Notes: generated from the letters alone by a model not told the origin. Positions 25,167 through 33,892 are shown, counted from the stretch's first letter. The stretch: 64,000 nucleotides of DNA from Trebonia sp963773105 (GCA_963773105.1 CAVZAA010000002.1:1178001-1242000); one strand, 5' to 3'. Made by a program: numbers and translations.

Positions 25167-26559
25167 AGGTTTTGACGGCGGGGCCGGCGCCAGGTACCAG
25201 GCGAAGCGGGAGATCCGCTCCTACTGGTATCCGACCTGGCTGGCCCAGCCCGCCGCCCTGGTTCCCGGCAGCAAGCTGGTGGATGCGCCGCCGGCCGGCC
25301 TGAATCTCGACGACATCGTTACCCGGGCCGACCAGCACGATCTGATGATCCTGCACACCAGCTCGCCCACGTTCACGGGCGACGTCAAGGTGGCAGAGGC
25401 GCTCAAGGCGAAGAACCCGGATCTCCTGGTCGGCTTCGTCGGGGCCAAGGTCGCCGTGCAGCCCGAGCGCTCACTGCTGGCCTCGCCCGCCATCGACTTC
25501 GTGGCCAGGGAGGAATTCGACTTCACGGTGGCCGAGGTGGCCGAGGGCCGCTCGCTTGCGTCGGTGGCGGGCCTTAGCTACAAGGATTCCGACGGGCAGG
25601 TGGTGCACAACCCCGACCGGGAGATCTTGACCGACATGGATCGGCTCCCGTTCGTGACGCCGGTCTACAAGCGGGACCTGCGGCCGGAGGACTACTACAT
25701 CGGGTACCTGTTGCATCCGTACGTGTCGTTGTATACCGGGCGCGGGTGCCGGTCCAGGTGCACGTTCTGCCTGTGGCCGCAGACCGTGGGCGGGCACAAG
25801 TACCGGACCCGCAGCGTGGCGAACGTGCTCGAAGAGGCCGCGCTCGTCCGTGACCTGTTCCCGCAGATGAAGGAGCTGTTCTTCGACGACGACACATTCA
25901 CCGATGACCGGCCGCGGGCCGTTGAGATCGCCCGCGGTCTCGGCCGCCTCGGCCTCACCTGGTCGTGCAACGCCAAGGCCAACGTCCCCAGGGAGACGCT
26001 GCAGGTGCTGCGGGACAACGGGCTGCGCCTGCTGCTGGTGGGGTACGAGTCGGGAAACCAGCAGATTCTGATCAACATCAAGAAGGGCCTGCGGGTCGAC
26101 CGGGCCAGGCAATTCGCCGCCGACTGCCGGGACCTGGGGATCACCGTACACGGCACCTTCATCCTCGGCCTGCCCGGCGAGACCAAGGAGACCATCCAGG
26201 AGACGATCAGGTTCGCCCGCGAGGTCAACCCGCACACCATCCAGGTCTCGATCGCGGCGCCCTACCCCGGGACCGAGCTGCACCGGCAGGCGGTGGAAAA
26301 CGGCTGGCTGCCCGACGACGATGACGGCGCCGCGCTGGTCAGCGAGCGCGGGACGCAACTCGCGGCGCTGTCGTACCCGCACCTGGAGCACACCGAGATC
26401 CTGCATTCGGTCGACGCGTTTTACCGGCGGTTCTATTTCCGGGCCGGGAAGCTGGCCGAGATGTCGGCCGAGATGTTCCAGCCCGGCATGGCGTCCCGAC
26501 GGCTGCGCGAGGGCACCGAATTCGTCCGTTTCCTCGGCCGCCGGGCCAGGGAGGCCTGA
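25123..26559 (+). CDS. hpnJ: Hopanoid-associated B12-binding radical SAM protein HpnJ
   Basis: This 478-residue protein starts at GTG 25123 behind GGAAGGAG. The N-terminus TLFLNPPSFEGFDGGAGARY is characteristic of HpnJ. A B12-binding-like domain (1-180) is followed by the radical SAM core with CRSRCTFC (Cys209, 213, 216) binding the 4Fe-4S cluster. In Burkholderia, HpnJ is needed to turn glucosaminyl-bacteriohopanetetrol into the cyclitol ether, after HpnI and HpnK. Neither hpnI nor hpnK is in this window. It overlaps the glycosyltransferase and is 4 nt from hpnR. Confidence 0.92.
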   Translation: MPTLRTLFLNPPSFEGFDGGAGARYQAKREIRSYWYPTWLAQPAALVPGSKLVDAPPAGLNLDDIVTRADQHDLMILHTSSPTFTGDVKVAEALKAKNPDLLVGFVGAKVAVQPERSLLASPAIDFVAREEFDFTVAEVAEGRSLASVAGLSYKDSDGQVVHNPDREILTDMDRLPFVTPVYKRDLRPEDYYIGYLLHPYVSLYTGRGCRSRCTFCLWPQTVGGHKYRTRSVANVLEEAALVRDLFPQMKELFFDDDTFTDDRPRAVEIARGLGRLGLTWSCNAKANVPRETLQVLRDNGLRLLLVGYESGNQQILINIKKGLRVDRARQFAADCRDLGITVHGTFILGLPGETKETIQETIRFAREVNPHTIQVSIAAPYPGTELHRQAVENGWLPDDDDGAALVSERGTQLAALSYPHLEHTEILHSVDAFYRRFYFRAGKLAEMSAEMFQPGMASRRLREGTEFVRFLGRRAREA

Positions 26560-26563
26560 TCTC

Positions 26564-28045
26564 ATGCGAGTTCTGCTCGTGCATCCCAGCGCGCTGATGT
26601 ACTCGGAGATTTTCCTGCGGCTGGAGCCGCTCGGCCTGGAGCGGGTGGCGGCTGCCCTGCTGGCCGACGGCCATGAGGTCAGGGTGGTTGATCTGCAGGT
26701 GTACCGGAGGTCGGAGCTGGAACGCCAGGTGGCCGACTTCCGCCCGGAGGCCATCGGATTCAGCCTGAACTACCTGGCCAACGTGCCCGAGGTGGTGGAC
26801 CTGGCCAAGTGGATCAAGACGGTGCTCCCGGACACCCTCGTCTTCGTCGGCGGGCACAGCGTCTCGTTCGTGGCCGGGCAGGTGCTCGAGCACGCTGAGG
26901 GCGCCATCGACGTCGTGCTCAAGGGCGAGGGCGAGACCGGCGCCCCCGCCCTGCTGGCGGCGGCTCGGGATCGGGCCCTGACCGAGGTCCCCGGGGCGGT
27001 CACCGTGGACGGTGCGGGTCGGCCGCCGCAGATGATGCACAGCCTGGATGACCATCTTCCCGCCCGGCACCTGGGCGGGCGACGGCACAAGTACTTCATC
27101 GGGGTGATGGACCCGGCCGCTTCCATCGAGTTCACCCGCGGCTGCCCGTGGGACTGCTCGTTCTGCTCCGCCTGGACCTTCTACGGCCGCAGCTACCGCA
27201 GGCTGTCGCCGGAGGCCGCGGTGGAGGATATGGCCCGGATCCGTGAGCCCGGCGTTTTCATCGTCGACGACGTGGCCTTCATCAAGGCCGAAGAGGGCGA
27301 CGAGATCGCCCGGCAGCTTGAGCGCCGCCGCATCCGCAAGCAGTACTACCTGGAAACCCGGTGCGACGTCCTGCTGCGCAACGAGGAGGTGTTCCGCCGC
27401 TGGCGACGGCTGGGGCTGAACTATATGTTCCTCGGCCTGGAAGCCCTCGATGAGGAGGGCCTCACGGCATTCCGCAAGCGCACCACGCCGATGGTGAACA
27501 ACAAGGCCCTCGAGGTGGCCCGGTCCATGGGGCTGAGCGTGGCGATCAACATCATCGCCGACCCTGACTGGGACGAGGCCAGGTTCGCGTTCGTGCGGGA
27601 ATGGGCGATGAGCGTGCCCGAGATCGTCAACATCACCGTTCAGACGCCCTACCCGGGGACCGAGACCTGGCTGACGGAAGCCCGGCGGCTGACGACGCTG
27701 GACTACCGGCTGTTCGACGTGCAGCACGCGGTGCTGCCCACCCGGCTGCCACTGCTCCGCTTCTACCAGGAGCTGGTTCGGACCCAGGCGGTCCTGGCCC
27801 GCAAGCACCTGGGAGTCGCGGCGCTGGCAAAGACGAGCGGGATCATCGCCCGGCAGCTGCTGCGGGGCCAGACCAATTTCGCCCGCATGATCTGGAAGTT
27901 CAACCAGGTCTACAACCCTGAACGGCAGTACTCCGAACATCTGCGCGAGCCCCGCTACCTGCTACCGCCCGCGGCCGAATGGACAGCGGAGCCGCCGGAC
28001 CGGAAGGAGCTGTACGTCCATGTCCCGTCACGCCGCAGGCCCTGA
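26564..28045 (+). CDS. hpnR: Hopanoid C-3 methylase HpnR (radical SAM)
   Basis: This is a 493-residue protein from ATG 26564. Its start, MRVLLVHPSALMYSEIFLRL, and the C-terminal RQLLRGQTNFARMIWKFNQV segment are typical of HpnR. The B12-binding domain is N-terminal (about 1-145), and the radical SAM motif is CPWDCSFC (Cys194, 198, 201). HpnR methylates the C-3 position of the hopanoid A ring, giving 3-methylhopanoids that help late-stationary survival. Squalene-hopene cyclase and the hpn core genes must lie elsewhere. It is the third gene of the operon. Confidence 0.92.
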   Translation: MRVLLVHPSALMYSEIFLRLEPLGLERVAAALLADGHEVRVVDLQVYRRSELERQVADFRPEAIGFSLNYLANVPEVVDLAKWIKTVLPDTLVFVGGHSVSFVAGQVLEHAEGAIDVVLKGEGETGAPALLAAARDRALTEVPGAVTVDGAGRPPQMMHSLDDHLPARHLGGRRHKYFIGVMDPAASIEFTRGCPWDCSFCSAWTFYGRSYRRLSPEAAVEDMARIREPGVFIVDDVAFIKAEEGDEIARQLERRRIRKQYYLETRCDVLLRNEEVFRRWRRLGLNYMFLGLEALDEEGLTAFRKRTTPMVNNKALEVARSMGLSVAINIIADPDWDEARFAFVREWAMSVPEIVNITVQTPYPGTETWLTEARRLTTLDYRLFDVQHAVLPTRLPLLRFYQELVRTQAVLARKHLGVAALAKTSGIIARQLLRGQTNFARMIWKFNQVYNPERQYSEHLREPRYLLPPAAEWTAEPPDRKELYVHVPSRRRP

Positions 28046-28047
28046 TC

Positions 28048-28713
28048 GTGGCGGATGCCGAATCCTCGAGCGAGTGCCTGGAACTGCCCCGGCCGGTGGG
28101 GCTGCTGCGCACCATCGGCTGGAACCTGAGCGAGGCATTCGGCCTGCCGACCCTCGGCTACGTCCTCGGCACGGCGTTCGGCGGACGCGTCGCCGGGCTG
28201 TGGGCGGTGCTCGGCGCGATCTGGCTCACGGCCGCGCTGCGGCTGGTTCTGACCGGATCGGTTCCCAGCCTGGTGCTGATCTCGCTCGCGGTGCTGACCG
28301 TGCAGACCGCGACCTCGATCGCGACCGGGAACCTGTTCATCTTCCTGATCCACTTTCCGCTCGCCAACCTCGCCCTGTGCATCGTGTTCGCGCGCACCGC
28401 GCGCGGGTCAAGCCCGATCGCGGCCGAGCTGGCCGGGGAGGTGATCGGCCTGCGCTACCCGCAGAAACACGAGTCGAGCCTGCACGGCTTCTTCCAGGGT
28501 GTGACCTGGCTCTGGGCGGGAAACTTCCTGCTGCTCGCCATCATTCTGGGGGTACTGCTGGTCTTCGTCCCGGTTTCGATCTACATCCCGATCTGGGCGG
28601 TCACCACGATCGTGCTCATCGGCGCCGGGATCGCCGCCTCGGTGCTATGGCTCCGGTCAACGCTGCGCAAGCACGGCATCAAGTTCCAATTCGCGCCGCC
28701 CGACGACGGGTAA
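28048..28713 (+). CDS. VC0807-like multi-spanning membrane protein
   Basis: This is a 221-residue protein starting two bases after hpnR (GTG 28048). It has about six hydrophobic segments with the pattern GWNLSEAFGLPTLGYVLGTA, then ATSIATGNLFIFLIHFPLANL and a late WLWAGNFLLLAIILGVLLVF. The layout is like the VC0807 family of inner-membrane proteins of unknown function. Tight coupling with hpnR suggests a role in handling or organising the modified lipids, but this is inference. Confidence 0.7.
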   Translation: MADAESSSECLELPRPVGLLRTIGWNLSEAFGLPTLGYVLGTAFGGRVAGLWAVLGAIWLTAALRLVLTGSVPSLVLISLAVLTVQTATSIATGNLFIFLIHFPLANLALCIVFARTARGSSPIAAELAGEVIGLRYPQKHESSLHGFFQGVTWLWAGNFLLLAIILGVLLVFVPVSIYIPIWAVTTIVLIGAGIAASVLWLRSTLRKHGIKFQFAPPDDG

Positions 28714-28743
28714 CGGTCTGCGGTCGCCGCGGAAGATAGCCCA

Positions 28744-29658
28744 TTGAACAACACGCCGGTCGCCGTGGTGACGGCCCTCGCCGCCGCTTTCGTCCTGGGA
28801 GTCTCGGCTGTCGCCGATCAGCGCAGCACGAAGCGGGTCGAGAGCAGGAAACCGCTGTCGCCTCGGATTCTGGCCGACCTGGTCCGGCAGCCGCTGTGGC
28901 TGACCGCCGTGGCCGCGAACGTCGTGGGATTCGCCCTGCAGGTCGTGGCGCTGTCCTTCGGGAGTCTCGCGATCGTGCAGCCGATACTGGTCCTCGACCT
29001 GATGTTCGCCGTCCTGATCTCGTGGAATCTGAGACAGCGGGCGAACGCACCGCAACCCAACGGGAAGCTCATCTTCGGCGGGGTCGGCGCCACCACGATC
29101 GGCTTGGTGGGATTCCTCGCCATCGGGCAGCCGTCGCCCGGTGTCACGCAGGCCCGCCTTGACATGCTGGCGCCGCTGGCCATCGGGTACGTCGTGGTGG
29201 TCGGAGGCTGCCTCATCGTCGCGAACCGGAATCAGGACCTGCGGCCGCTCGCGCTGGCGCTGGGCTGCGGCGTCAGCTACGGGGTCGCCGCCTTCGTGAT
29301 CAAGCTCCTGACGTCGGAATTCGGCCACGGGCTGGCCCCGGTATTCACCAACTGGCCGATCTATGTGTTTGCCGTCGTCGGCCCGGCCGGCTTCATCCTC
29401 AACCAGAACGCGCTCCAGCAGGGCGCGCTGCTAGCGCCGGTGCAGGCGATAATCAGCGTGGCCGACCCGGTCCTCTCCATCGCCCTCGGCATCGCCTGGC
29501 TGGACGTGCGCTTGCGCAGCAGCCCCGCCTCAATCGCCGGCGAGATCGTATCGTTCCTTGTACTGACGGTCGGGATCACCATCACCTCCAGCGTGCACGC
29601 CGGCCAGCCCGTCCAGGAGGTGCCTGCGGAAGGCGTCCCGGGTGAGCAGCAGCAGTGA
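28744..29658 (+). CDS. DMT-superfamily (EamA-like) membrane transporter
   Basis: This 304-residue protein, with TTG as the likely start, has nine or ten hydrophobic helices. Two halves resemble the drug/metabolite transporter fold, with QPILVLDLMFAVLISW in the first and GALLAPVQAIISVADPVLSIALG in the second. It follows the VC0807-like gene by 30 nt and may be the last gene of the hopanoid operon. Its stop is one base away from the stop of the convergent hydrolase gene. The substrate is unknown. Confidence 0.8.
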   Translation: MNNTPVAVVTALAAAFVLGVSAVADQRSTKRVESRKPLSPRILADLVRQPLWLTAVAANVVGFALQVVALSFGSLAIVQPILVLDLMFAVLISWNLRQRANAPQPNGKLIFGGVGATTIGLVGFLAIGQPSPGVTQARLDMLAPLAIGYVVVVGGCLIVANRNQDLRPLALALGCGVSYGVAAFVIKLLTSEFGHGLAPVFTNWPIYVFAVVGPAGFILNQNALQQGALLAPVQAIISVADPVLSIALGIAWLDVRLRSSPASIAGEIVSFLVLTVGITITSSVHAGQPVQEVPAEGVPGEQQQ

Positions 29659-29659
29659 G

Positions 29660-30478
29660 TCATCTGCCTTCTGACGAGTGCCGGATGAGGAAGCTCATCG
29701 TCTTCGCGTTGAACTCCGCGACGTTCTCGTAGATCGGCGCGTGCGCGCAGCCCTCGAAGATGACGAGCTCCGTGTCTTTGATCTGCTCGGTCAGCGGACC
29801 CGCGAACCGAGTAGATGTCACCGCGTCGCGTGCACCGAACGTGATCTGACAGGGTGCCTGGATGCGGTCGAGTATCGCGGACGCGTCGTGTGCGAGTACC
29901 GCGCCTGACTGGCGCAGGAAGGCATCCACCGGCGGCATCGGGCGGCTGCGCACGAAGTCGGCCAGCGAGTCGATGTACTCCGGCTTCGCCGCGTACAGCT
30001 CCGGGGTGAAGCACCAGGGGAAGATGCCCTGGATCACCATGTCGGTGGTGCTGTCGAGCCCCTTCGCTATGGTCTGCCAGCCCTGTACGACGGCCCGGAG
30101 GTACGGGTCCGTCGCGGTCCAGGCGCTGTGCAGGGAGAGCGTCTTCACCAGCGAGGGATGCTTGGCCGCGAGCCACATTCCGGTCGCGGCGCCGAGGGAC
30201 AGCCCGGAGACGTGGGCGCTGTCGAGGCCAACCGCGTGCATGAAGGCAGCGACATCGTCCGCGAACAGCTCCGTGGAGTACTCGCCGTCGGGCTTGGCTG
30301 ACCGCCCCGCACCTCGCAGGTCCACTGTGTAGCAGGTGAACCGGGTGGCGTAGTCCGCCACCTGGAACGCGTAACAGGCCTGATCGGCCGCCAGGTAGGG
30401 AATGAGGACGAGCGGTTCGCCCTTGCCCTGGACCTCGTAGTAGACCTCGATGTCGTTCGCCTGAATGTGCGGCACCAT
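29660..30478 (-). CDS. Alpha/beta hydrolase
   Basis: This is a 272-residue enzyme from ATG 30478, preceded by GGGGAGG. It has the nucleophile elbow in SGLSLGAAT (about Ser94), the acid in GARDAVTS and His in EGCAHAPIY. The cap (about 120-190) is helical. Homologous forms include 3-oxoadipate enol-lactonase-like esterases, but no pathway genes are nearby. It is the last gene of a minus-strand group with an ABM-type protein, an SRPBCC protein and an ArsR regulator. Confidence 0.93.
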   Translation of the reverse strand: MVPHIQANDIEVYYEVQGKGEPLVLIPYLAADQACYAFQVADYATRFTCYTVDLRGAGRSAKPDGEYSTELFADDVAAFMHAVGLDSAHVSGLSLGAATGMWLAAKHPSLVKTLSLHSAWTATDPYLRAVVQGWQTIAKGLDSTTDMVIQGIFPWCFTPELYAAKPEYIDSLADFVRSRPMPPVDAFLRQSGAVLAHDASAILDRIQAPCQITFGARDAVTSTRFAGPLTEQIKDTELVIFEGCAHAPIYENVAEFNAKTMSFLIRHSSEGR

Positions 30479-30603
30479 CGCCTCCCCGCCCGACGGCACC
30501 GGCGCCGCCGACTGCTCTGGGACGATCCTCCTCCCGGCCGCCGCCGTGCGCCAGTGCTAGCGAGCCGGCGCTGCGGCCTTCCTGGCGCCGCCGCCGTGCG
30601 CGG

Positions 30604-30909
30604 TCAGTCGGGCAGCAGCCGGTAGGAGCCGATGACCGTCGCGTCGCTGGGATTGGGTCCGTCGTCGCACCGGTCCTTAATGCCGGACTGGAACTTCGCG
30701 AACGCCGCCGAGGCCGACAACGGGTTCACGTCCCCGTCGATGGTGGCGACATGGAGAAAGCTGACCCCGTCGGCGAGGCGAAGGGATACATATCGGAGCC
30801 CTTCCGGACGCTCCGCCGCCAGCTGGGTGAACACGTCGCGAATCAGGCGCTCGTTCTCGTCCGCGTGCTCGGGCTTGGTCGTGTACTGGATCACCCTCGT
30901 GGTCGTCAC
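30604..30909 (-). CDS. Small ABM/dimeric alpha-beta barrel protein
   Basis: This is a 101-residue protein from GTG 30909. The sequence TTTRVIQYTTKPEHADENERLIRDVFTQLAAERPEGLRYV fits the dimeric ferredoxin-like barrel of antibiotic-biosynthesis-monooxygenase-type proteins, with a beta-alpha-beta arrangement and a FLHVATIDGD strand. It probably binds a small aromatic compound or acts as a stress monooxygenase. It lies downstream of the SRPBCC gene in the same direction. Confidence 0.75.
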   Translation of the reverse strand: MTTTRVIQYTTKPEHADENERLIRDVFTQLAAERPEGLRYVSLRLADGVSFLHVATIDGDVNPLSASAAFAKFQSGIKDRCDDGPNPSDATVIGSYRLLPD

Positions 30910-30955
30910 TGTCCTGCCGTCCTTTCTGTTGGCTTTTGGGCTCCGGGTGCCGCGG

Positions 30956-31813
30956 CTAGGAAGGCGTGGCCGCTCGCATCCGGTTGTTGCGCGGGTCGTG
31001 GGTGACCTCGGCCAGGCCGAGCGCCTCGAGCAGCGGGGGGACGTACATCCCGACCCGGCCGCGGTAGCCACTGCGCAGGCCGTACCAGCCGCCGACCGGG
31101 TTGTCGGATGATCGCCCCCACGCCTCCACCGTCCCTGGCGCGGCGGGCTTTTTCTCGTCCGCCGATCCCAACGGCACCCAGTCGCCCTGCTCGGTCAGCC
31201 AGGCGCTGAGGTCCTCGATCACCCGGAGGCGGTACTTGAGCGTCGTGGTGCCCACCTGGCAGACCAGAGTCGGCGGGTCGGCTTGCTCGTCTCGGTACAT
31301 GGTGTACTCGGAGGTGCCCGGCGGTGTCTTGAGCACCCACGGGTTCTGCTTGGTGCCAGTGATCATCATCCCTCCTTCTTCGATGGCGGCCAGGAAGTGC
31401 GGCAGCAGGGTCTCCCATCCGGCCTGGTTCTGGTTCCGCCACTGGTCAGCCGCAGCGCCCAGCCGCTCCCAGCCGCGGTGCTCGATCTCGATCCTGGTCG
31501 TGTTGGTCCCCTGGGGGAGGAACCGGATCTCAACCTCGGTCGCGTCGGAACGGTCCCGCCGCAGATGCCAGAGGTAGGCCAGCCGGGTCGGTGGATCCCA
31601 GGTCGTGACCTCTCCCCAGTCGTACTCGGCGCCGTCGGGAGTGCGCTCGTAGATCCGGCCGCCCACACCCCCCTGCATCACGATGGTGAGGGCGTCGTGG
31701 CCGGTCACCGTGTGGTCGGCCGGCCACCAGGTGCCGATCCTCGATGTCCAGACGGTGAACGCGTGCGCGGCTGAGCAGGCGACTTCGAACGACATCCGGA
31801 GGGGCGCGGTCAT
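30956..31813 (-). CDS. SRPBCC (AHSA1-like) domain fused to a second conserved domain
   Basis: This is a 285-residue protein. Residues 1-147 are an AHSA1/SRPBCC ligand-binding domain (FTVWTSRIGTWWPADHTVTG, RIEIEHRGWERLG). Residues 149-285 form a separate unit starting MMITGTKQNPWVLKTPPGTS, which I have seen as a free-standing hypothetical protein. The junction carries GAAGGAGGG directly before two ATG codons (31364-31369), so the second domain may also be made alone. It overlaps arsR by 4 nt, the usual ArsR-AHSA1 pairing. Confidence 0.85.
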   Translation of the reverse strand: MTAPLRMSFEVACSAAHAFTVWTSRIGTWWPADHTVTGHDALTIVMQGGVGGRIYERTPDGAEYDWGEVTTWDPPTRLAYLWHLRRDRSDATEVEIRFLPQGTNTTRIEIEHRGWERLGAAADQWRNQNQAGWETLLPHFLAAIEEGGMMITGTKQNPWVLKTPPGTSEYTMYRDEQADPPTLVCQVGTTTLKYRLRVIEDLSAWLTEQGDWVPLGSADEKKPAAPGTVEAWGRSSDNPVGGWYGLRSGYRGRVGMYVPPLLEALGLAEVTHDPRNNRMRAATPS

Positions 31814-32142
31814 CGGTCCGGCGCCTCGTCGGTGGTGTTCTCGGCCAGCAGCTGGAAGCGCCCGGCGGCTTCCCCCCAGACGCGCTCGAGATACTCCTGG
31901 ACGGCCCGCATTCCTTGCTCCTGCAGGTGGTAGATGCGGCGGGTTCCTTCCGGGCGCTCAGTCACCAATCCGGCGTCCTTCAGCAGCCGGAGGTGACGCG
32001 ACACGGCGGGACGGCTGATGGGCATCGCATCGGCGATCTCGCGGACGGGCATGTCGCCCGCGCTGAGCAGGCGCAGTATCTCGCGCCGGTTGGCGTCGCC
32101 CAGCGCCTCGAACGGGTTGCCAGGAACGGCCGCCTCGGGCAT
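31810..32142 (-). CDS. ArsR-family transcriptional regulator
   Basis: About 110 residues from ATG 32142 (MPEAAVPGNPFEALGDANRR). The frame extends 24 codons further but would run through the palindromic operator, so I prefer the shorter form. The winged helix-turn-helix is FEALGDANRREILRLL, MPISRPAVSRHLRLLKDAG and the wing GTRRIYHLQE. There is no obvious metal-binding Cys motif. It belongs to the group that pairs with SRPBCC proteins and controls its own operon. Confidence 0.9.
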   Translation of the reverse strand: MPEAAVPGNPFEALGDANRREILRLLSAGDMPVREIADAMPISRPAVSRHLRLLKDAGLVTERPEGTRRIYHLQEQGMRAVQEYLERVWGEAAGRFQLLAENTTDEAPDR

Positions 32143-32168
32143 TTCGGTCAGCTGACCCCACCCCCTTA

Positions 32169-32206
32169 ACGGTAACGATGAAGTTACCGTAACACGGCGG
32201 TTACCG
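32169..32206. promoter_or_regulatory. ArsR operator: palindrome plus extra half-site
   Basis: ACGGTAAC at 32169-32176 and GTTACCGT at 32183-32190 are perfect 8-bp arms with a 6-bp centre. A further half-site CGGTTACCG lies at 32198-32206. They are directly upstream of arsR, so autoregulation is likely. Confidence 0.65.
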
Positions 32207-32255
32207 ATACTCAATGACCCGTGCCTGGACGGAGGACTGCTGGGCTAAGGCCGAC

Positions 32256-32450
32256 TCAGGCGGGGCTGAGGCCTTTTGCACGACGGGTGCGAGCAGGCCA
32301 ATGGCCCGGGCCATCGTCGGCGACGGGGAGCCGCACGGTCAGTACGGTGCCGGCCCCCACCGGGCTCTCCAGGGTCATGCTCCCGCCCACGGCGTCCACC
32401 TGGTCGCGCAGGCCGGTCAGCCCCGAACCGCGGCTGGCGTCGGCGCCGTG
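32256..32450 (-). pseudogene. Remnant of a sensor histidine kinase C-terminus
   Basis: The minus frame reads SRGSGLTGLRDQVDAVGGSM, then TLESPVGAGTVLTVRLPV, which is the final part of the HATPase domain of NarL-partner kinases, and ends at a stop at 32256. Upstream, the frame is open but shows no HisKA or ATP-binding N and G1 boxes and no start. A 5'-deleted fragment is the likely explanation. Confidence 0.65.
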
Positions 32451-32581
32451 CGGGTCGGCTTGCCTAAGGCCACACGACGGACAGGCGGCCCGCAGGGCCG
32501 GGTAACTCAGCCAGGGAAACCATGGTCCGTTCGATAGAAGATCTGTTTTACCCGGATCGAAAGGTGTCTGACCGTCCCCGT

Positions 32582-32618
32582 GCCGGGCTCATCCCACCGG
32601 GTGGATGAGCATCCCGGC
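32582..32618. terminator. Hairpin downstream of the ester-cyclase remnant
   Basis: GCTCATCC at 32587-32594 pairs with GGATGAGC at 32603-32610. The stem can extend outward through GCCGG and CCGGC with a small bulge. It lies just past the 3' end of the minus-strand remnant. Confidence 0.45.
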
Positions 32619-32624
32619 CGTGAA

Positions 32625-32935
32625 TCAGGCGAGGCCGACCTGGCTGAGGAAAGTGCCGTTGTCGTAGAAGAGGTACTCCTCGATGATCTTGTCGTCCCGC
32701 CAGCGGGCGGCCGTTGAGTAGAGGACGTCGAACTGCTTGCCGGTCGGCTGGATCACGGCCCGTCGGGCATCTCCAGCGGCGCGGTGAACGTTCCCGTGAA
32801 ATGGGTGACGAAGCAGGTGAAGTCGCCTTCGCCGAACAGGATGTAGTAGGATAGCGAACCTTGTTGTCGGGAAAGGCCCGGCAGAACCGGATCGACTCTT
32901 CGGTGAGCTGGCATCACAAGGTTTGGTGATGTCGG
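32625..32935 (-). pseudogene. Frameshifted SnoaL-like / ester cyclase gene
   Basis: Three consecutive pieces of one SnoaL-fold protein appear in different minus frames: EESIRFCRAFPDNKVRY, then YYILFGEGDFTCFVTHFTGT up to LEMPDG, then VIQPTGKQFDVLYSTAARW through to FLSQVGLA and a stop. Two frameshifts break it, one near 32852 and one near 32755. The N-terminal third is missing. It is no longer able to encode the full NTF2-like domain. Confidence 0.75.
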
Positions 32936-32986
32936 CGGGGTACCCGTGCTGGGCAAGGCGTATGCGGGGCACGGTCGAAGTAGGCG

Positions 32987-33892
32987 TCAGCGCCAGAATT
33001 CGGCGAGCTGCCCTGCAATGGCTCTGCCTTGGTTGTAGCCGGCTCGCGCGGCGGGCGGACGTCTCGACAGATCCATCAGATTGACGCCGAATGCGTCGAG
33101 GGAGTCGCTATCCGGGAGGATGGCCTCGACTCTGCTGCCGCGTGCGCGCAGTTCATCGGCCTGGGCGGCAAGCTGCATGCCCCACTCCAACGGCGTCCGC
33201 GTTCTGCCGCCGAGTGGTGACAGCACCAGCACCCGCCCGTATCCGGCAGCCAGGTCGGCATTCTCGTTGCGTCGGTAGCCGCCGTCGATGTACCGGTTGC
33301 CGGCGATCCCGTACGGAGGGACACCGAAGCCGTTGGCACAGCTGGCGGCGACGGCGTCCGCCAGATCCACTCCGCTGTGGTGGTCGAACACCACCGGTTC
33401 ACCGGTATGGGCGTTGACCGCCGTGACCAGCAGCGGCTGTTCCGGCCAGCGCTGGCTGGGCAGCCGGGCGGCGACGGTAGCGCGCCAGCGCGTTTGCCCG
33501 GAGCCGTCGGACGCCGCATCCAGTTCGAGCGCCGCCGCGCCCATTCTGCGGCGCATGTCGGCCGGATCCTTGGCGGCGGCGATGATTCGGCTCGTTCTCT
33601 CCATATGGTCGGCCGCCGGCCCGGTGGGGACGCGTCCACCGCCGGATCCGACCGGACCAGTCCGTGGCTGGGGCGCCGGCGCAGCGGAAAGGACGCCGGC
33701 CAGCAGTTCGGTCGGGATCGCGTTAGTGACCTGGGCCGCGGCCGTCGATCCGGCCGACGTCCCGATGGTCAGATCGGCCTTGGTCACGTCCAACCCGGCA
33801 TCGAACAGGCCGGCGATGACGCCGATCAACCACGCATTGCCTGCCGATCCGCCACCACCGAGGACCAGCGCCGAAGAAGGTGTTGAGTTCAT
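32987..33892 (-). CDS. Patatin-like phospholipase
   Basis: This is a 301-residue protein from ATG 33892. It begins SSALVLGGGGSAGNAWLIGV, the glycine-rich oxyanion loop, followed by the serine hydrolase motif GTSAGS (about Ser46) and the DGG of the catalytic aspartate in IDGGYRRNEN. It is predicted to hydrolyse acyl ester bonds of phospholipids. It lacks a signal peptide, so it probably acts at the inner face of the membrane. The genes around it are decayed fragments, and no partner is obvious. Confidence 0.92.
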   Translation of the reverse strand: MNSTPSSALVLGGGGSAGNAWLIGVIAGLFDAGLDVTKADLTIGTSAGSTAAAQVTNAIPTELLAGVLSAAPAPQPRTGPVGSGGGRVPTGPAADHMERTSRIIAAAKDPADMRRRMGAAALELDAASDGSGQTRWRATVAARLPSQRWPEQPLLVTAVNAHTGEPVVFDHHSGVDLADAVAASCANGFGVPPYGIAGNRYIDGGYRRNENADLAAGYGRVLVLSPLGGRTRTPLEWGMQLAAQADELRARGSRVEAILPDSDSLDAFGVNLMDLSRRPPAARAGYNQGRAIAGQLAEFWR

